A stretch of DNA of 64,000 nucleotides, taken from the NCBI RefSeq assembly GCF_017104565.1, contig NZ_JAAGPD010000014.1:1-64000 (forward strand), given 5' to 3'. This DNA is from Paraburkholderia sp. Tr-20389. Its GTDB lineage: Bacteria > Pseudomonadota > Gammaproteobacteria > Burkholderiales > Burkholderiaceae. The position numbers and the translations under genes are program-made. The notes below the pieces were generated by a model. The model was not told the origin of the DNA. It was given only the letters and a program-made list of their open reading frames with translations, and ran no database searches. This document shows positions 1-11,263 of this stretch, one piece after another; position 1 is the stretch's first letter, and each line of letters begins with the position of its first letter.

Positions 1-18
1 CGGTTTCGTTAGAAACCG
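1..18 (-). repeat. Leader hairpin
   Basis: A perfect 7-bp inverted repeat, CGGTTTC (1-7) and GAAACCG (12-18), encloses a 4-base loop. In the rRNA leader it would fold in the transcript and may take part in pre-16S processing; that role is inference. Confidence 0.5.
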
Positions 19-165
19 GTCGCTCACTCAAAATCACTGACGAATGATTCGATCTCTCGAACCTTCCTCAATTACTTCCGTGTGAGACTCGATTACTTTC
101 GCTATTCCGGCGACCCGAAGATCACCGTGCGCCGCCATCGAGCACCCACACTTATCGGCTGTTAG

Positions 166-178
166 TTTTTAAAGAACA
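166..178 (-). promoter_or_regulatory. boxA-like antitermination element of the rRNA leader
   Basis: The minus strand reads TGTTCTTTAAAAA, close to the bacterial boxA consensus (TGCTCTTTAACA) to which NusB and S10 bind for rRNA antitermination. Its position between the promoter and the expected 16S start is the usual one. Confidence 0.7.
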
Positions 179-234
179 TTCGCAGGAAGCACCTTGCTTT
201 CACCGCGTTGCTGCGTCAGCAGCAGAGAAACGAG

Positions 235-263
235 ATTATGAAGAACCTTTTTCGTTTCGTCAA
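235..263 (-). promoter_or_regulatory. rRNA operon promoter (-35/-10)
   Basis: On the minus strand TTGACG (263 to 258) and CATAAT (240 to 235) are separated by exactly 17 bases. An A-rich run lies just upstream of the -35 (264-275), as in rRNA UP elements. A boxA-like element follows about 57 bases further down. This is a near-consensus sigma-70 promoter. Confidence 0.8.
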
Positions 264-501
264 CCGGTTTTTTTAACTTCCTAACCTGCCGACTCCACCG
301 GAAAGCCCGTCAATGCTGGCTCTCCCGCCCTTCTCCGTTTCTCCCGCGCCGCGTTGGCCGCAGCGCGAAAGACCGGAATTCTAGGCGCCTGAAGCAGCGC
401 TTGCAAGCACTTTTTTGATATGCGTAAAACGCCTGACATATGAGGCGGGTAGCAGCCGGCCGCGAGCTTATCTGAGCACTGTCTACACGCACAGATATCG
501 A

Positions 502-1062
502 TCAACCCTCGGCATGCCGCTCCATCACTCGCGACACGACGCCCAGATAGTGCTCGAGATCAGGCGTCTCGCGATTCGCCTCCTTGGCGAGATCGTCCCA
601 GCGACGCAAACGGATCGCATCCTCCGCATAGGGCTTACCCAGGAACGCCTGCGCCTCGTCGTCGCTAAAAATGCCGCCCTGCAGTTCAAGACTGCGGACG
701 GAATCCGCCGACAGCTTCCCAAAGTAAGCCGCATCGATCGCGCAAAGACAGCGCTTCGCGTCGACATGCAAGCGGATCGGCTCCAGCACCGCCTCCGGCA
801 GCACCGGCCGCAGAAACGGCAGCGCGAAATACTGATGCAGATCGTCGATCCCACGCACAGTCGGCGTCTCACCCTGCCGGTTCAGCAAATGCCCCAGGTC
901 ATGCAGGAACGCCGCCGCGACCAGTTCTTCCGAAGCGCCCTCCGATTCGGCCAGTGCGCCGCTTTGCAATGCATGCTCTAGCTGCGTCACCGGTTCGCCG
1001 CTATAGGCGAGCTGACCGTGCGCCTCGAACAACCCGCGAATATCGCCCAGATTCAATGCCAC
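502..1062 (-). CDS. PhnZ-like HD-domain phosphonate oxygenase
   Basis: A 186-residue HD-domain protein of the family found in phosphonate operons (the TIGR03276-type 'phosphonate degradation HD-domain oxygenase'). It is related to PhnZ, a mixed-valent di-iron oxygenase that cleaves the C-P bond of hydroxylated phosphonates. Visible residues match the PhnZ pattern: Tyr20 and Glu23 with PhnZ's Y..E spacing, His30, the His54-Asp55 pair, His58, His76, His99 and Asp156. It is the last gene of the minus-strand AEP operon, 4 bases after phnY. No PhnY*-type 2-oxoglutarate hydroxylase is in the window, so its substrate is uncertain. The family call is firm; the reaction is inferred. Confidence 0.82.
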   Translation of the reverse strand: MALNLGDIRGLFEAHGQLAYSGEPVTQLEHALQSGALAESEGASEELVAAAFLHDLGHLLNRQGETPTVRGIDDLHQYFALPFLRPVLPEAVLEPIRLHVDAKRCLCAIDAAYFGKLSADSVRSLELQGGIFSDDEAQAFLGKPYAEDAIRLRRWDDLAKEANRETPDLEHYLGVVSRVMERHAEG

Positions 1063-1066
1063 AACA

Positions 1067-4579
<3,513 letters not shown>

Positions 4580-4658
4580 TTCGACAATATTTGCCACATC
4601 AATATGCGCGGCGCGCCGACGTCGACACACCTCACGAAAAATCAGGAAACGTTGTAGA

Positions 4659-5519
4659 TCAGTCCACTCGGCGACGCGGCACGCGAGCGGCGATCAGAAG
4701 CAGTGCGGCCAGCGACGCAATCAGCAGAATCAGCGAGAGCGCCGATGCCGGCAGGTAATAGCCGCGCTCCACCTGTCCGACGACGACGATCGGAACGGTC
4801 GCGAAGCCAGGCGGATACACCGTGAGCGTCGCGCCCAGTTCGCCGAGTGACAGCGCAAAACCAAGCGCGAGCGACGCGCGGATCGCCGGCACCAGTTGCG
4901 GCAGCACGACGCGACGCAACACCATCGACGGCGGCGCACCGAGACTCGCGGCCGCTTCGCGCAACACGGTCAATTCGGGCCGCAAGGCAGCCGCGGCGCA
5001 GCGGTAGCAAAACGGCAGAACGAGCGCCAGTTGCACGAACACGACGATGGCGGCGGAACTCGACAGATCGACGGGCTTCTTGTGATACGCGATCAGCACA
5101 GCCAGACCGAGCACGACACTCGGCACGCCGTTGGGCACCATCGCGATCGTGTCGACTAGCGCGCCGAGTCCGCGCCGGTCGCGGCCTTCGAGCGCCAGCG
5201 CGAGCCACAGGCCGAGAATCGTGCCGAGAATCGCGACGCCGAAGCCGATCTGCAGACTGGTGACGAGCGCATCGAAATCGCTGCCCCCGAGGCGCTCGAA
5301 CCAGCGCATGCTGAAGCCGTCGGGCAGGATCGTGCCCGACCAGTGCGCAGCGACGCTCGACAGCGCGACCACGATCACGGGCAGCACGAAGAGCCAGAAG
5401 CACAGCAACGCGGCGAACGCCATGAACAGGCCGCCCGCAATACGCGCGACGAGTCCGTGCTGAACGGGCCGCGCGCGATGATGCACGGCGGGCAGCACGG
5501 TTTGATCGACATCGGACAT
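4659..5519 (-). CDS. phnV: AEP ABC transporter permease (PhnV-like)
   Basis: A 286-residue inner-membrane permease of the MetI/binding-protein-dependent family with about six hydrophobic segments. The EAA-type loop (REAAASLGAPP, then VLPQLVPAI) is where the ATPase docks. Its ATG at 5517-5519 shares a base with the TAA stop of the upstream permease (TAATG), showing tight coupling. The frame stays open far upstream only because of high GC; the ATG used here gives the normal permease N-terminus. It should pair with PhnU to form the AEP channel. Confidence 0.88.
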   Translation of the reverse strand: MSDVDQTVLPAVHHRARPVQHGLVARIAGGLFMAFAALLCFWLFVLPVIVVALSSVAAHWSGTILPDGFSMRWFERLGGSDFDALVTSLQIGFGVAILGTILGLWLALALEGRDRRGLGALVDTIAMVPNGVPSVVLGLAVLIAYHKKPVDLSSSAAIVVFVQLALVLPFCYRCAAAALRPELTVLREAAASLGAPPSMVLRRVVLPQLVPAIRASLALGFALSLGELGATLTVYPPGFATVPIVVVGQVERGYYLPASALSLILLIASLAALLLIAARVPRRRVD

Positions 5520-6454
5520 TACTTCGCTCCTCCCACCTTGCGCCGGTTGACCTGGCGATACAGCGCATACAGCGACAGCGACATCGCCAGCATCACGACG
5601 GCGCCCGCCGCCGCCGTCGGCAGATCGAGATCGACGGTGGCCGAACTGTAGATCGCCACGGGCAGCGTGATCAGATGCGCGCTGCCGAGCACGAGCAGAA
5701 TGCCGAACTCGTTCAGCGTCAGCAGAAAGCACAGGATCGTGCCCGCCGCGATGCCCGGCCACGCGAGCGGCACGATCACGCGAAACGCCACCATCCAGCC
5801 ATTCGCGCCGAGACTGCGCGCGGCTTCGATCAGCCGCATGTCGAGCATCGCGAACGACGCGAGCGTCGGGCGCACGACGAACGGCGCGTAGAACACCACT
5901 TCCGCGAGAATCACGCCGCCGATGCCGAACAGAAAATCGAGCGGCGGCGCTTCGAGATGGAAGAGCCGTTGCAACCCGATGCTGACGGAGCCTTGCGAGC
6001 CGTACAGAAAGATCAGCGTGAACGCGACGAGAAACGACGGGAACGCCACGAACAGTTCGAGAAACCGCGTGACGAGCCGCGCGCCCGGAAACGGCTTGAA
6101 GAACAACAGCGACGCGAGCGCGACACCGAGAATCGACGCGAGGCCTGCGCTCGCGAACAGAATCCACAACGTCGTGCCGATCACGCCGCTCGTCTCCGGG
6201 TTCTGGAAGAACGCCGCATACGCGTGGAAGGTCAGTCCATGCTGGCCCGTCAGGCTGAGCAGCACGAGACGGATCAGCGGATAGATCACGAGCGGCCCGA
6301 GCACGACGACCAGCAGAAACAGCAGATGCCATCGCGACAGCCGCTCGCGCCGGCGCTTCGCGGCCGCGTGCGATGCCGCCGTTGCGGCGCGCTGCGCGTC
6401 TCTCGACGCGGCGATCGGATCAGGGCTGGAATCAGGGCTGAATAAGGACGACAT
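5519..6454 (-). CDS. phnU: AEP ABC transporter permease (PhnU-like)
   Basis: A 311-residue permease with about six membrane segments after a hydrophilic N-terminus rich in Ala, Arg and Ser. The ATPase contact loop reads EAARSLGANG, followed by VIVPLAWPGI. It overlaps the ATPase gene by 23 bases upstream and phnV by one base downstream. Naming follows the PhnSTUV convention for the AEP importer; PhnU and PhnV are alike, so which is which rests on order and general resemblance. Confidence 0.87.
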   Translation of the reverse strand: MSSLFSPDSSPDPIAASRDAQRAATAASHAAAKRRRERLSRWHLLFLLVVVLGPLVIYPLIRLVLLSLTGQHGLTFHAYAAFFQNPETSGVIGTTLWILFASAGLASILGVALASLLFFKPFPGARLVTRFLELFVAFPSFLVAFTLIFLYGSQGSVSIGLQRLFHLEAPPLDFLFGIGGVILAEVVFYAPFVVRPTLASFAMLDMRLIEAARSLGANGWMVAFRVIVPLAWPGIAAGTILCFLLTLNEFGILLVLGSAHLITLPVAIYSSATVDLDLPTAAAGAVVMLAMSLSLYALYRQVNRRKVGGAK

Positions 6455-7544
6455 CGTCAGCCTCGTAACGCAAGGAAATCCGCGCGCCCTTCTCGGGCGT
6501 CACGCCGGTGCCGCGCTGCATCGACACGAGCACGGGTTCGTTGGGCATCGCGTCGAGGGCGACCTGAACGGACAGCACCGAGCCGTACCATTCGACCGTC
6601 GAGATGGTGCCGTGCAACTGCCCTTCGCCGAGCGGCACGATGCGCATCGCTTCCGGCCGCAGGCACGCCACGCGATCGCGCTCGCCATAGCGCGCGTCGC
6701 CGAGCGCAAACGCGATATTCGGCGGCAACAGATTGGCCGCGCCGAGATAGCGCGCGACGAAGCCGTCGTTCGGCTTGTCGTAGAGTTCCTGCGGCGTGCC
6801 GAGCTGCGCGATATGACCTTCGCGCATCAGCAGCGTACGGTCGGACAGCACGAGCGCGTCGTCCTGATCGTGCGTCACGCAGACGATCGTCAGATTCGGC
6901 AGCCGCTCATGCAGCGCCTTGAGTTCGGAACGCACCGACGCGCGCAGATTGGCGTCGAGCGCGGAAAGCGGTTCGTCGAGCAGCAGCACATCGGGCTCGA
7001 TCACAAGCGCGCGCGCCAGCGCCACGCGCTGCTGCATGCCGCCCGACAACTGCGCGGGCATCACATGGCCGGCGTCGCCGAGCTGCACGAGCTTCAGCGC
7101 ATCGGCGACGCGCCGCGCGATTTCTTTCGTCGAAATGCGCCGCGCGCGCAGACCGAACGCGACGTTCTCGAACACGGACAAATGCGGAAACAGCGCATAG
7201 CTCTGGAACAGCAGACCCAGATTGCGCTTGTGCGGCGGCACATGCGTGAGATCCCGACCCGCAATGGTCAGCGTGCCCGCCAGGCCATCCGCCTCGATGA
7301 AACCGGCGATGAAGCGCAGCAACGTCGTCTTGCCGCAGCCGCTTCGGCCGAGCACGGTCAACAGTTCGCCGCGTTCGATCGTCAGCGACAGATCGTCGAG
7401 CACCGTGCGCGAGCCGAAGCGCACCGTCAGGTGATCGATCTGCACGCCGCCCGGCGCGCCTGTCTGCGCGACGCCTTGCGCCATCGGCGTGGCGTCGAGC
7501 GGGCCGGAACCGGCAAGAGTTGTTGCAGTGTTCACCGGGACCAT
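6432..7544 (-). CDS. phnT: AEP ABC transporter ATPase
   Basis: A 370-residue ATPase of the spermidine/iron (PotA/FbpC) type. The Walker A is GRSGCGKTT, the ABC signature LSGGMQQR, and the Walker B LLLDEPLSALD is followed by the H-loop histidine in VTHDQ. The C-terminal third is a TOBE-type domain. It overlaps phnU by 23 bases and follows phnS after 114 bases that contain a strong hairpin. It powers AEP import in the cytoplasmic-face complex with PhnU and PhnV. Confidence 0.9.
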   Translation of the reverse strand: MVPVNTATTLAGSGPLDATPMAQGVAQTGAPGGVQIDHLTVRFGSRTVLDDLSLTIERGELLTVLGRSGCGKTTLLRFIAGFIEADGLAGTLTIAGRDLTHVPPHKRNLGLLFQSYALFPHLSVFENVAFGLRARRISTKEIARRVADALKLVQLGDAGHVMPAQLSGGMQQRVALARALVIEPDVLLLDEPLSALDANLRASVRSELKALHERLPNLTIVCVTHDQDDALVLSDRTLLMREGHIAQLGTPQELYDKPNDGFVARYLGAANLLPPNIAFALGDARYGERDRVACLRPEAMRIVPLGEGQLHGTISTVEWYGSVLSVQVALDAMPNEPVLVSMQRGTGVTPEKGARISLRYEADDVVLIQP

Positions 7545-7596
7545 CCTCCTACGTGGGTGACTTTGAATGGCGCGTCACAGCGCCAGCATGCTTCTC

Positions 7597-7637
7597 GCGC
7601 GGCGCGGCGGCAATCTTTTGCTCTCGCCGCACCGCGC
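7597..7637 (-). other. Intercistronic hairpin between phnS and phnT
   Basis: Arms at 7597-7609 and 7625-7637 pair at 12 of 13 positions around a 15-base loop. No U-run follows on the minus strand, so this is not a classic terminator. Such structures often follow the binding-protein gene and lower expression of the downstream transporter genes; that role here is inference. Confidence 0.5.
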
Positions 7638-7658
7638 GCTTTCCATCAGACGCCGGAA

Positions 7659-8756
7659 TTACTTCGGCTTGACGACTTCGATCTGCTTACCCGAGTTGCC
7701 GATCACTTCGCTCTTCCAGCGGGCCGTCCAGTCAGCCTTCTTCGCCATCACCTGATTCCAGTCGACGGGGATCAGCTTCACGCCGGAAATCGCCTGCTTG
7801 ACGACCGTGCCGTTCTTGCCCGACAGCGGCACGTCGCTACGGCCCGGAATGCCGAAAATATCCGGCACCTTGGCCTGCACTTCCGTCGACATCAGATAGT
7901 CGATCAGCTTCTTGCCGCCCGCCTGGTTCGGACCGTTCTTGATCAGACCGATTGCGTACGGCAACTGGAACGTGGTCGGCTGGCCGCCCGGCTCGGCGGC
8001 GAGGAAGATCGGCCGCAGCGACAGGCCGCCGTTGGCCGCGTCGTCGAGATCCATCTGCAGGTCGCCGTTCGCCACCGCGATTTCGTTACGCGACAGCAGC
8101 ACATCGAGATAGCCCGTGCCCTTCGTGTGGAACTTGGCGCTCTGCTCGAGCTTCTTCAGGTAGTCGAACGCCTTGTCTTCGCCCATCAGCGACGTGGTCA
8201 GGATGATCACGGCCATGCCGTCGCCCGCCGTCGCCGGGTTCGAGTAAGCGACCTTGCCGCTGTAATCCGGGTGCAACAGATCCGCGAACGTCTTCGGCTC
8301 GTTTTTCACCACTTCCGGGTTGATCGCGAACGAGAAATAGTTGTTCACGAACGTCGCCCATGCGCCGTCCGACGCCTTCGCGATGGCGGGCACGTTCTTG
8401 TAGTTCACGCTCTGGTAGTTCTGCAGCAGACCCGACTGCGCCGCCTGCTGGATGAACGGCGGCAGCGTGACGATCACGTCGGCCTTCGGCGCGTCCTTTT
8501 CGACGGTCGCGCGATTCACGACTTCGCCGCTGCCCGCCGTCACGATGTTGACCTTCACGCCTTCCTGCTTTTCGAACGCGGGCAGCACGTCCTTATAGAG
8601 ATTTTCGAGGCCGTCAGCCGTGTACAGCACGACTGCGCCCGCCGCGTGCGCGGACATCGCGCCGCCGAACGCGGCCGCCGCGACCAGCGCGGGCAGCAGC
8701 TTGCGCGCATGGCGACCGATGTGGCCCGTCGAGCGATGGTGATCCGTCTTTTTCAT
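7659..8756 (-). CDS. phnS: AEP ABC transporter periplasmic binding protein
   Basis: A 365-residue extracellular solute-binding protein. A signal peptide (basic start, then a hydrophobic stretch ending AMSAHA) precedes the mature AGAVVLYTADGLENLYKD region, which is typical of the PhnS/FutA-like cluster. The frame is open upstream to 9023, but the ATG at 8754-8756 has a good ribosome site (GGAGAGAACGAC) and gives a proper signal peptide. It is the first gene of the minus-strand operon and divergent from phnW, as expected for the protein that captures AEP in the periplasm. Confidence 0.9.
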   Translation of the reverse strand: MKKTDHHRSTGHIGRHARKLLPALVAAAAFGGAMSAHAAGAVVLYTADGLENLYKDVLPAFEKQEGVKVNIVTAGSGEVVNRATVEKDAPKADVIVTLPPFIQQAAQSGLLQNYQSVNYKNVPAIAKASDGAWATFVNNYFSFAINPEVVKNEPKTFADLLHPDYSGKVAYSNPATAGDGMAVIILTTSLMGEDKAFDYLKKLEQSAKFHTKGTGYLDVLLSRNEIAVANGDLQMDLDDAANGGLSLRPIFLAAEPGGQPTTFQLPYAIGLIKNGPNQAGGKKLIDYLMSTEVQAKVPDIFGIPGRSDVPLSGKNGTVVKQAISGVKLIPVDWNQVMAKKADWTARWKSEVIGNSGKQIEVVKPK

Positions 8757-9102
8757 GTCGTTCTCTCCGAAAGGCAATAAACCTGTGGGTAACCCGATAG
8801 TTGTGGTGTCCGGACAGCGCTTCGGGGGCGCGGTCCGCCTGACGTCGCAGCCGAAGCCGCGCAAATTGCAGATTGCTGACAACTTTTTTTGCGGCGTTTC
8901 TGCCAAGGCATCCCTCCGACGATTACACACTGCCGGTCGCCTTGCCTGAACGGGCACGGCAAGGATCGTCTCTTTTTGTGACACCGACATGAAGATTCTG
9001 TCGATTTCCACAAAATGACACAATTAGCCAATAATATGCAAAGCAACAGGCAATGCAATAGGCGCCCGCTGCGGTGCATCCGATCCAGACGAAGGAGGCT
9101 GT
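8757..9102 (+). promoter_or_regulatory. Divergent phnS/phnW control region
   Basis: A 346-base non-coding region between the start of phnS (minus) and phnW (plus). It is locally AT-rich from about 8970 to 9060. TGTC (8999-9002) and GACA (9017-9020) bracket a 14-base spacer and could be a weak PhnR operator. The ribosome site AAGGAGG for phnW lies at 9092-9098. No small gene is visible. Both halves of the AEP pathway must be controlled from here. Confidence 0.6.
9031..9058 (-). promoter_or_regulatory. Possible phnSTUV promoter
   Basis: On the minus strand TTGCAT (9058 to 9053) and TATTAT (9036 to 9031) are 16 bases apart, a reasonable sigma-70 match inside the AT-rich part of the divergent region. 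It would leave an untranslated leader of about 265 bases before phnS, which is long, so this is tentative. Confidence 0.3.
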
Positions 9103-10215
9103 GTGATTCTTGGAAACGACCCTATCCTGCTCACGCCGGGACCGCTGACAACCTCGCCCGCAACGCGCCAGGCGATGCTGCGCGACTGGGGCTCGTGGGA
9201 CGCCGCGTTCAACCGCATGACGCAAAGCGTCTGCGCCGATCTCGTCGAGATCGTACATGGCGAAAACGAGTACGTCTGCGTGCCGCTCCAGGGCAGCGGC
9301 ACCTTCGCCGTCGAAGCCGCGCTCGGCACGCTGGTGCCGCGCGACGGCCGCGTGCTCGTGCCGAACAACGGCGCGTACTGCGCGCGCATCGTCAAGGTGC
9401 TGCAGCGACTCGGCATCGCGTATGTAGAACTGCAGTTGCGCGAAGACGAGCCCGTGAGCGCCGCCGCTATCGAAGATGCGTTCAATCGCGACCCGCGCAT
9501 CACGCACGTCGCGCAGGTGCATCTGGAGACGAGCGCCGGCCTGCTGAATCCGCTCGACGAGATCGCCGCCGTCTGCAAGCACCACGGCAAGAGCCTGATC
9601 GTCGATGCGATGAGTTCGTTCGGCGCGCTGCCCATCGACCTGCGCCGGGGCGGCATCGATGCGCTGGTGTCGGCCAGCGGCAAATGTCTGGAAGGCGTGC
9701 CCGGCATGGGCTTCGTGATCGTGCGGCGCAGCGTGCTCGAAGCCTGCGAGGGACGTTCGCCGTCGCTCGCGCTCGACCTGTACGACCAGTTCGCGTACAT
9801 GCAGAAAACCACACAGTGGCGCTTCACGCCACCGACGCATGTGCTCGCCGCGCTGCGCACGGCCCTCGACCAGTTCATCGCGGAAGGCGGCCAGCCGGTG
9901 CGCGGCGCGCGCTACGCGCGCAACTGCGCGGCGCTCGTCGACGGCATGAAGGCGCTCGGCTTCGAGACGTTCCTGGCAGCGGACGTGCAGGCGCCCGTGA
10001 TCGTCACGTTCCATGCGCCGCGCGATCCGAAGTGGCAATTTGCGGAGTTCTATGCGGCCGTGCGCGAGGCCGGCTATGTGTTGTATCCGGGCAAGCTGAC
10101 GCAGGTGGAGACGTTCCGGGTCGGCTGCATCGGTTCGATCGACACGAACGAGATGCACAACGCCGTCGCGGCAATCGGCCGGACGCTGGCGAGCCTCGGT
10201 ATCAGCGTGAAGTGA
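9103..10215 (+). CDS. phnW: 2-aminoethylphosphonate-pyruvate transaminase
   Basis: A 370-residue PLP enzyme that moves the amino group of AEP to pyruvate, giving phosphonoacetaldehyde and alanine. It opens with [10 protein letters not shown], has Asp168 in VDAMSSFGA, and has the Schiff-base lysine in [12 protein letters not shown] at Lys194, the same number as in the well-studied enzyme. Translation starts at GTG 9103, four bases after AAGGAGG. It is divergent from the importer operon and supplies the substrate for PhnY and then PhnA. Confidence 0.94.
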   Translation: MILGNDPILLTPGPLTTSPATRQAMLRDWGSWDAAFNRMTQSVCADLVEIVHGENEYVCVPLQGSGTFAVEAALGTLVPRDGRVLVPNNGAYCARIVKVLQRLGIAYVELQLREDEPVSAAAIEDAFNRDPRITHVAQVHLETSAGLLNPLDEIAAVCKHHGKSLIVDAMSSFGALPIDLRRGGIDALVSASGKCLEGVPGMGFVIVRRSVLEACEGRSPSLALDLYDQFAYMQKTTQWRFTPPTHVLAALRTALDQFIAEGGQPVRGARYARNCAALVDGMKALGFETFLAADVQAPVIVTFHAPRDPKWQFAEFYAAVREAGYVLYPGKLTQVETFRVGCIGSIDTNEMHNAVAAIGRTLASLGISVK

Positions 10216-10230
10216 AATGAAGCGCGACAC

Positions 10231-10986
10231 TCACGCGATCAGGATTTCGGGGCCGCGTGCAGTGATCGCCTTCGCGAGCGCGCGATCGGGCGCCAGCTCC
10301 GTGACGACATAGCGCGCCTTCTCCAGCCCTTCGATACGCACGGGCGTCTCGCGGCCGAACTTCGAGTTGTCGGCGACGACGATCACGGTCGCGCCCGCGC
10401 CGATCATCCGGCTGCGCACCTCGGCCGCCATCCGCGAGTAGTCGGACAGCTGCGCGTCGGGCGTGATGCCGCCCGCGCCGATCACAGCGAAGTCCGCGTG
10501 GTAGTGCGACAACTGGGTGATCGTATCGAGGCCGAACGCGGCGTCTTCGTTGTCCGACAGCTCGCCGCCGAGCAGCGTCACGCGATTGTCGTTGCGCCTG
10601 CCGAGCAGCAGCGCGATGCGCCAGTCGTTCGTATAGACGGTCAGACGGTGACGGTCCGTGAGCGCGCGCGCGACGGCGTGCGTCGTGCTACCCGAATCGA
10701 TGATCACCGACGCGCCGTCGGGCACCAGTTGCGCCGCGCGTTCGCCGATGGCGCGCTTCGCGCTGGCGTTCGCGGCATCGCGTGTATCGAGGTCGGGCTC
10801 GCGCCGGTCGCTCGATAATGCGCCGCCATGCGTCGTCACAATCAGACCGCGTTCGGCCAGCGCGTTCAGATCGCGGCGGATCGTCTCGCGCGACACGTTG
10901 AGTTCGCGAACCAGCTCGGCGACCGACAGTGCGCCCGTCTTTGTGACCTTAGCCAGTATGTATTGGTGACGTTGTTCTGCCAGCAT
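10231..10986 (-). CDS. DeoR/GlpR-family transcriptional regulator
   Basis: A 251-residue repressor with an N-terminal DeoR helix-turn-helix (motif LNVSRETIRRDLNAL) and a C-terminal sugar-phosphate-sensing domain (IIDSGSTT, and VADNSKFGRE near the end). It converges on phnW with a 15-base gap. DeoR members usually sense phosphorylated metabolites, so a link to the AEP genes is possible. Nothing in the sequence shows its operator or target. Confidence 0.85.
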   Translation of the reverse strand: MLAEQRHQYILAKVTKTGALSVAELVRELNVSRETIRRDLNALAERGLIVTTHGGALSSDRREPDLDTRDAANASAKRAIGERAAQLVPDGASVIIDSGSTTHAVARALTDRHRLTVYTNDWRIALLLGRRNDNRVTLLGGELSDNEDAAFGLDTITQLSHYHADFAVIGAGGITPDAQLSDYSRMAAEVRSRMIGAGATVIVVADNSKFGRETPVRIEGLEKARYVVTELAPDRALAKAITARGPEILIA

Positions 10987-11263
10987 AGGTTGTGTAGGCC
11001 GCCGTCAGCCGGCGAGCATGTGTTCATGGATGGGCAAGCCCGCCGTATTGTATTACGCATGCGTGTCAGGCGCGGAAGTCGCGCGTGGTCGATTGTCGGG
11101 TCATTGTCGGCTCGCCGTAGGTTCGGCGTCGGCTTCGCGGATGCCGGACGCATGGCGCAAGCAGCGCGCGCCCGTACCTGTGCCGATATTCCGCGCGCCG
11201 CATCCCTGCTAATCTGAGCGGTCTTCTTCAGCTTCGCGATGTACCCCGTCGAACCAACCGCCG

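Larger units (their letters stand above)
1..228 (-). other. 16S rRNA operon leader (partial; 16S gene is off the left edge)
   Basis: Read on the minus strand this stretch has the layout of a Burkholderiaceae pre-16S leader: a promoter at 235-263, a boxA-like element at 166-178, then a GC-moderate leader without any open frame. No part of mature 16S is visible, so the rRNA gene must start to the left of base 1. The transcription start is inferred to be near 228 from the -10 position. Recognition rests on promoter plus boxA and on memory of such leaders; an alignment to known rrn leaders would settle it. Confidence 0.8.

Noticed and set aside
363-420. Possible terminator around GCTTGCAAGC followed by TTTTTT
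   Set aside because: The palindrome leaves no loop for a stable hairpin, and the U-run is on the + strand, where no gene ends.
8757-9023. Extension of phnS to an upstream start at 9023
   Set aside because: The extra 89 residues have no family similarity and would bury the signal peptide; the ATG at 8754-8756 has a good ribosome site.
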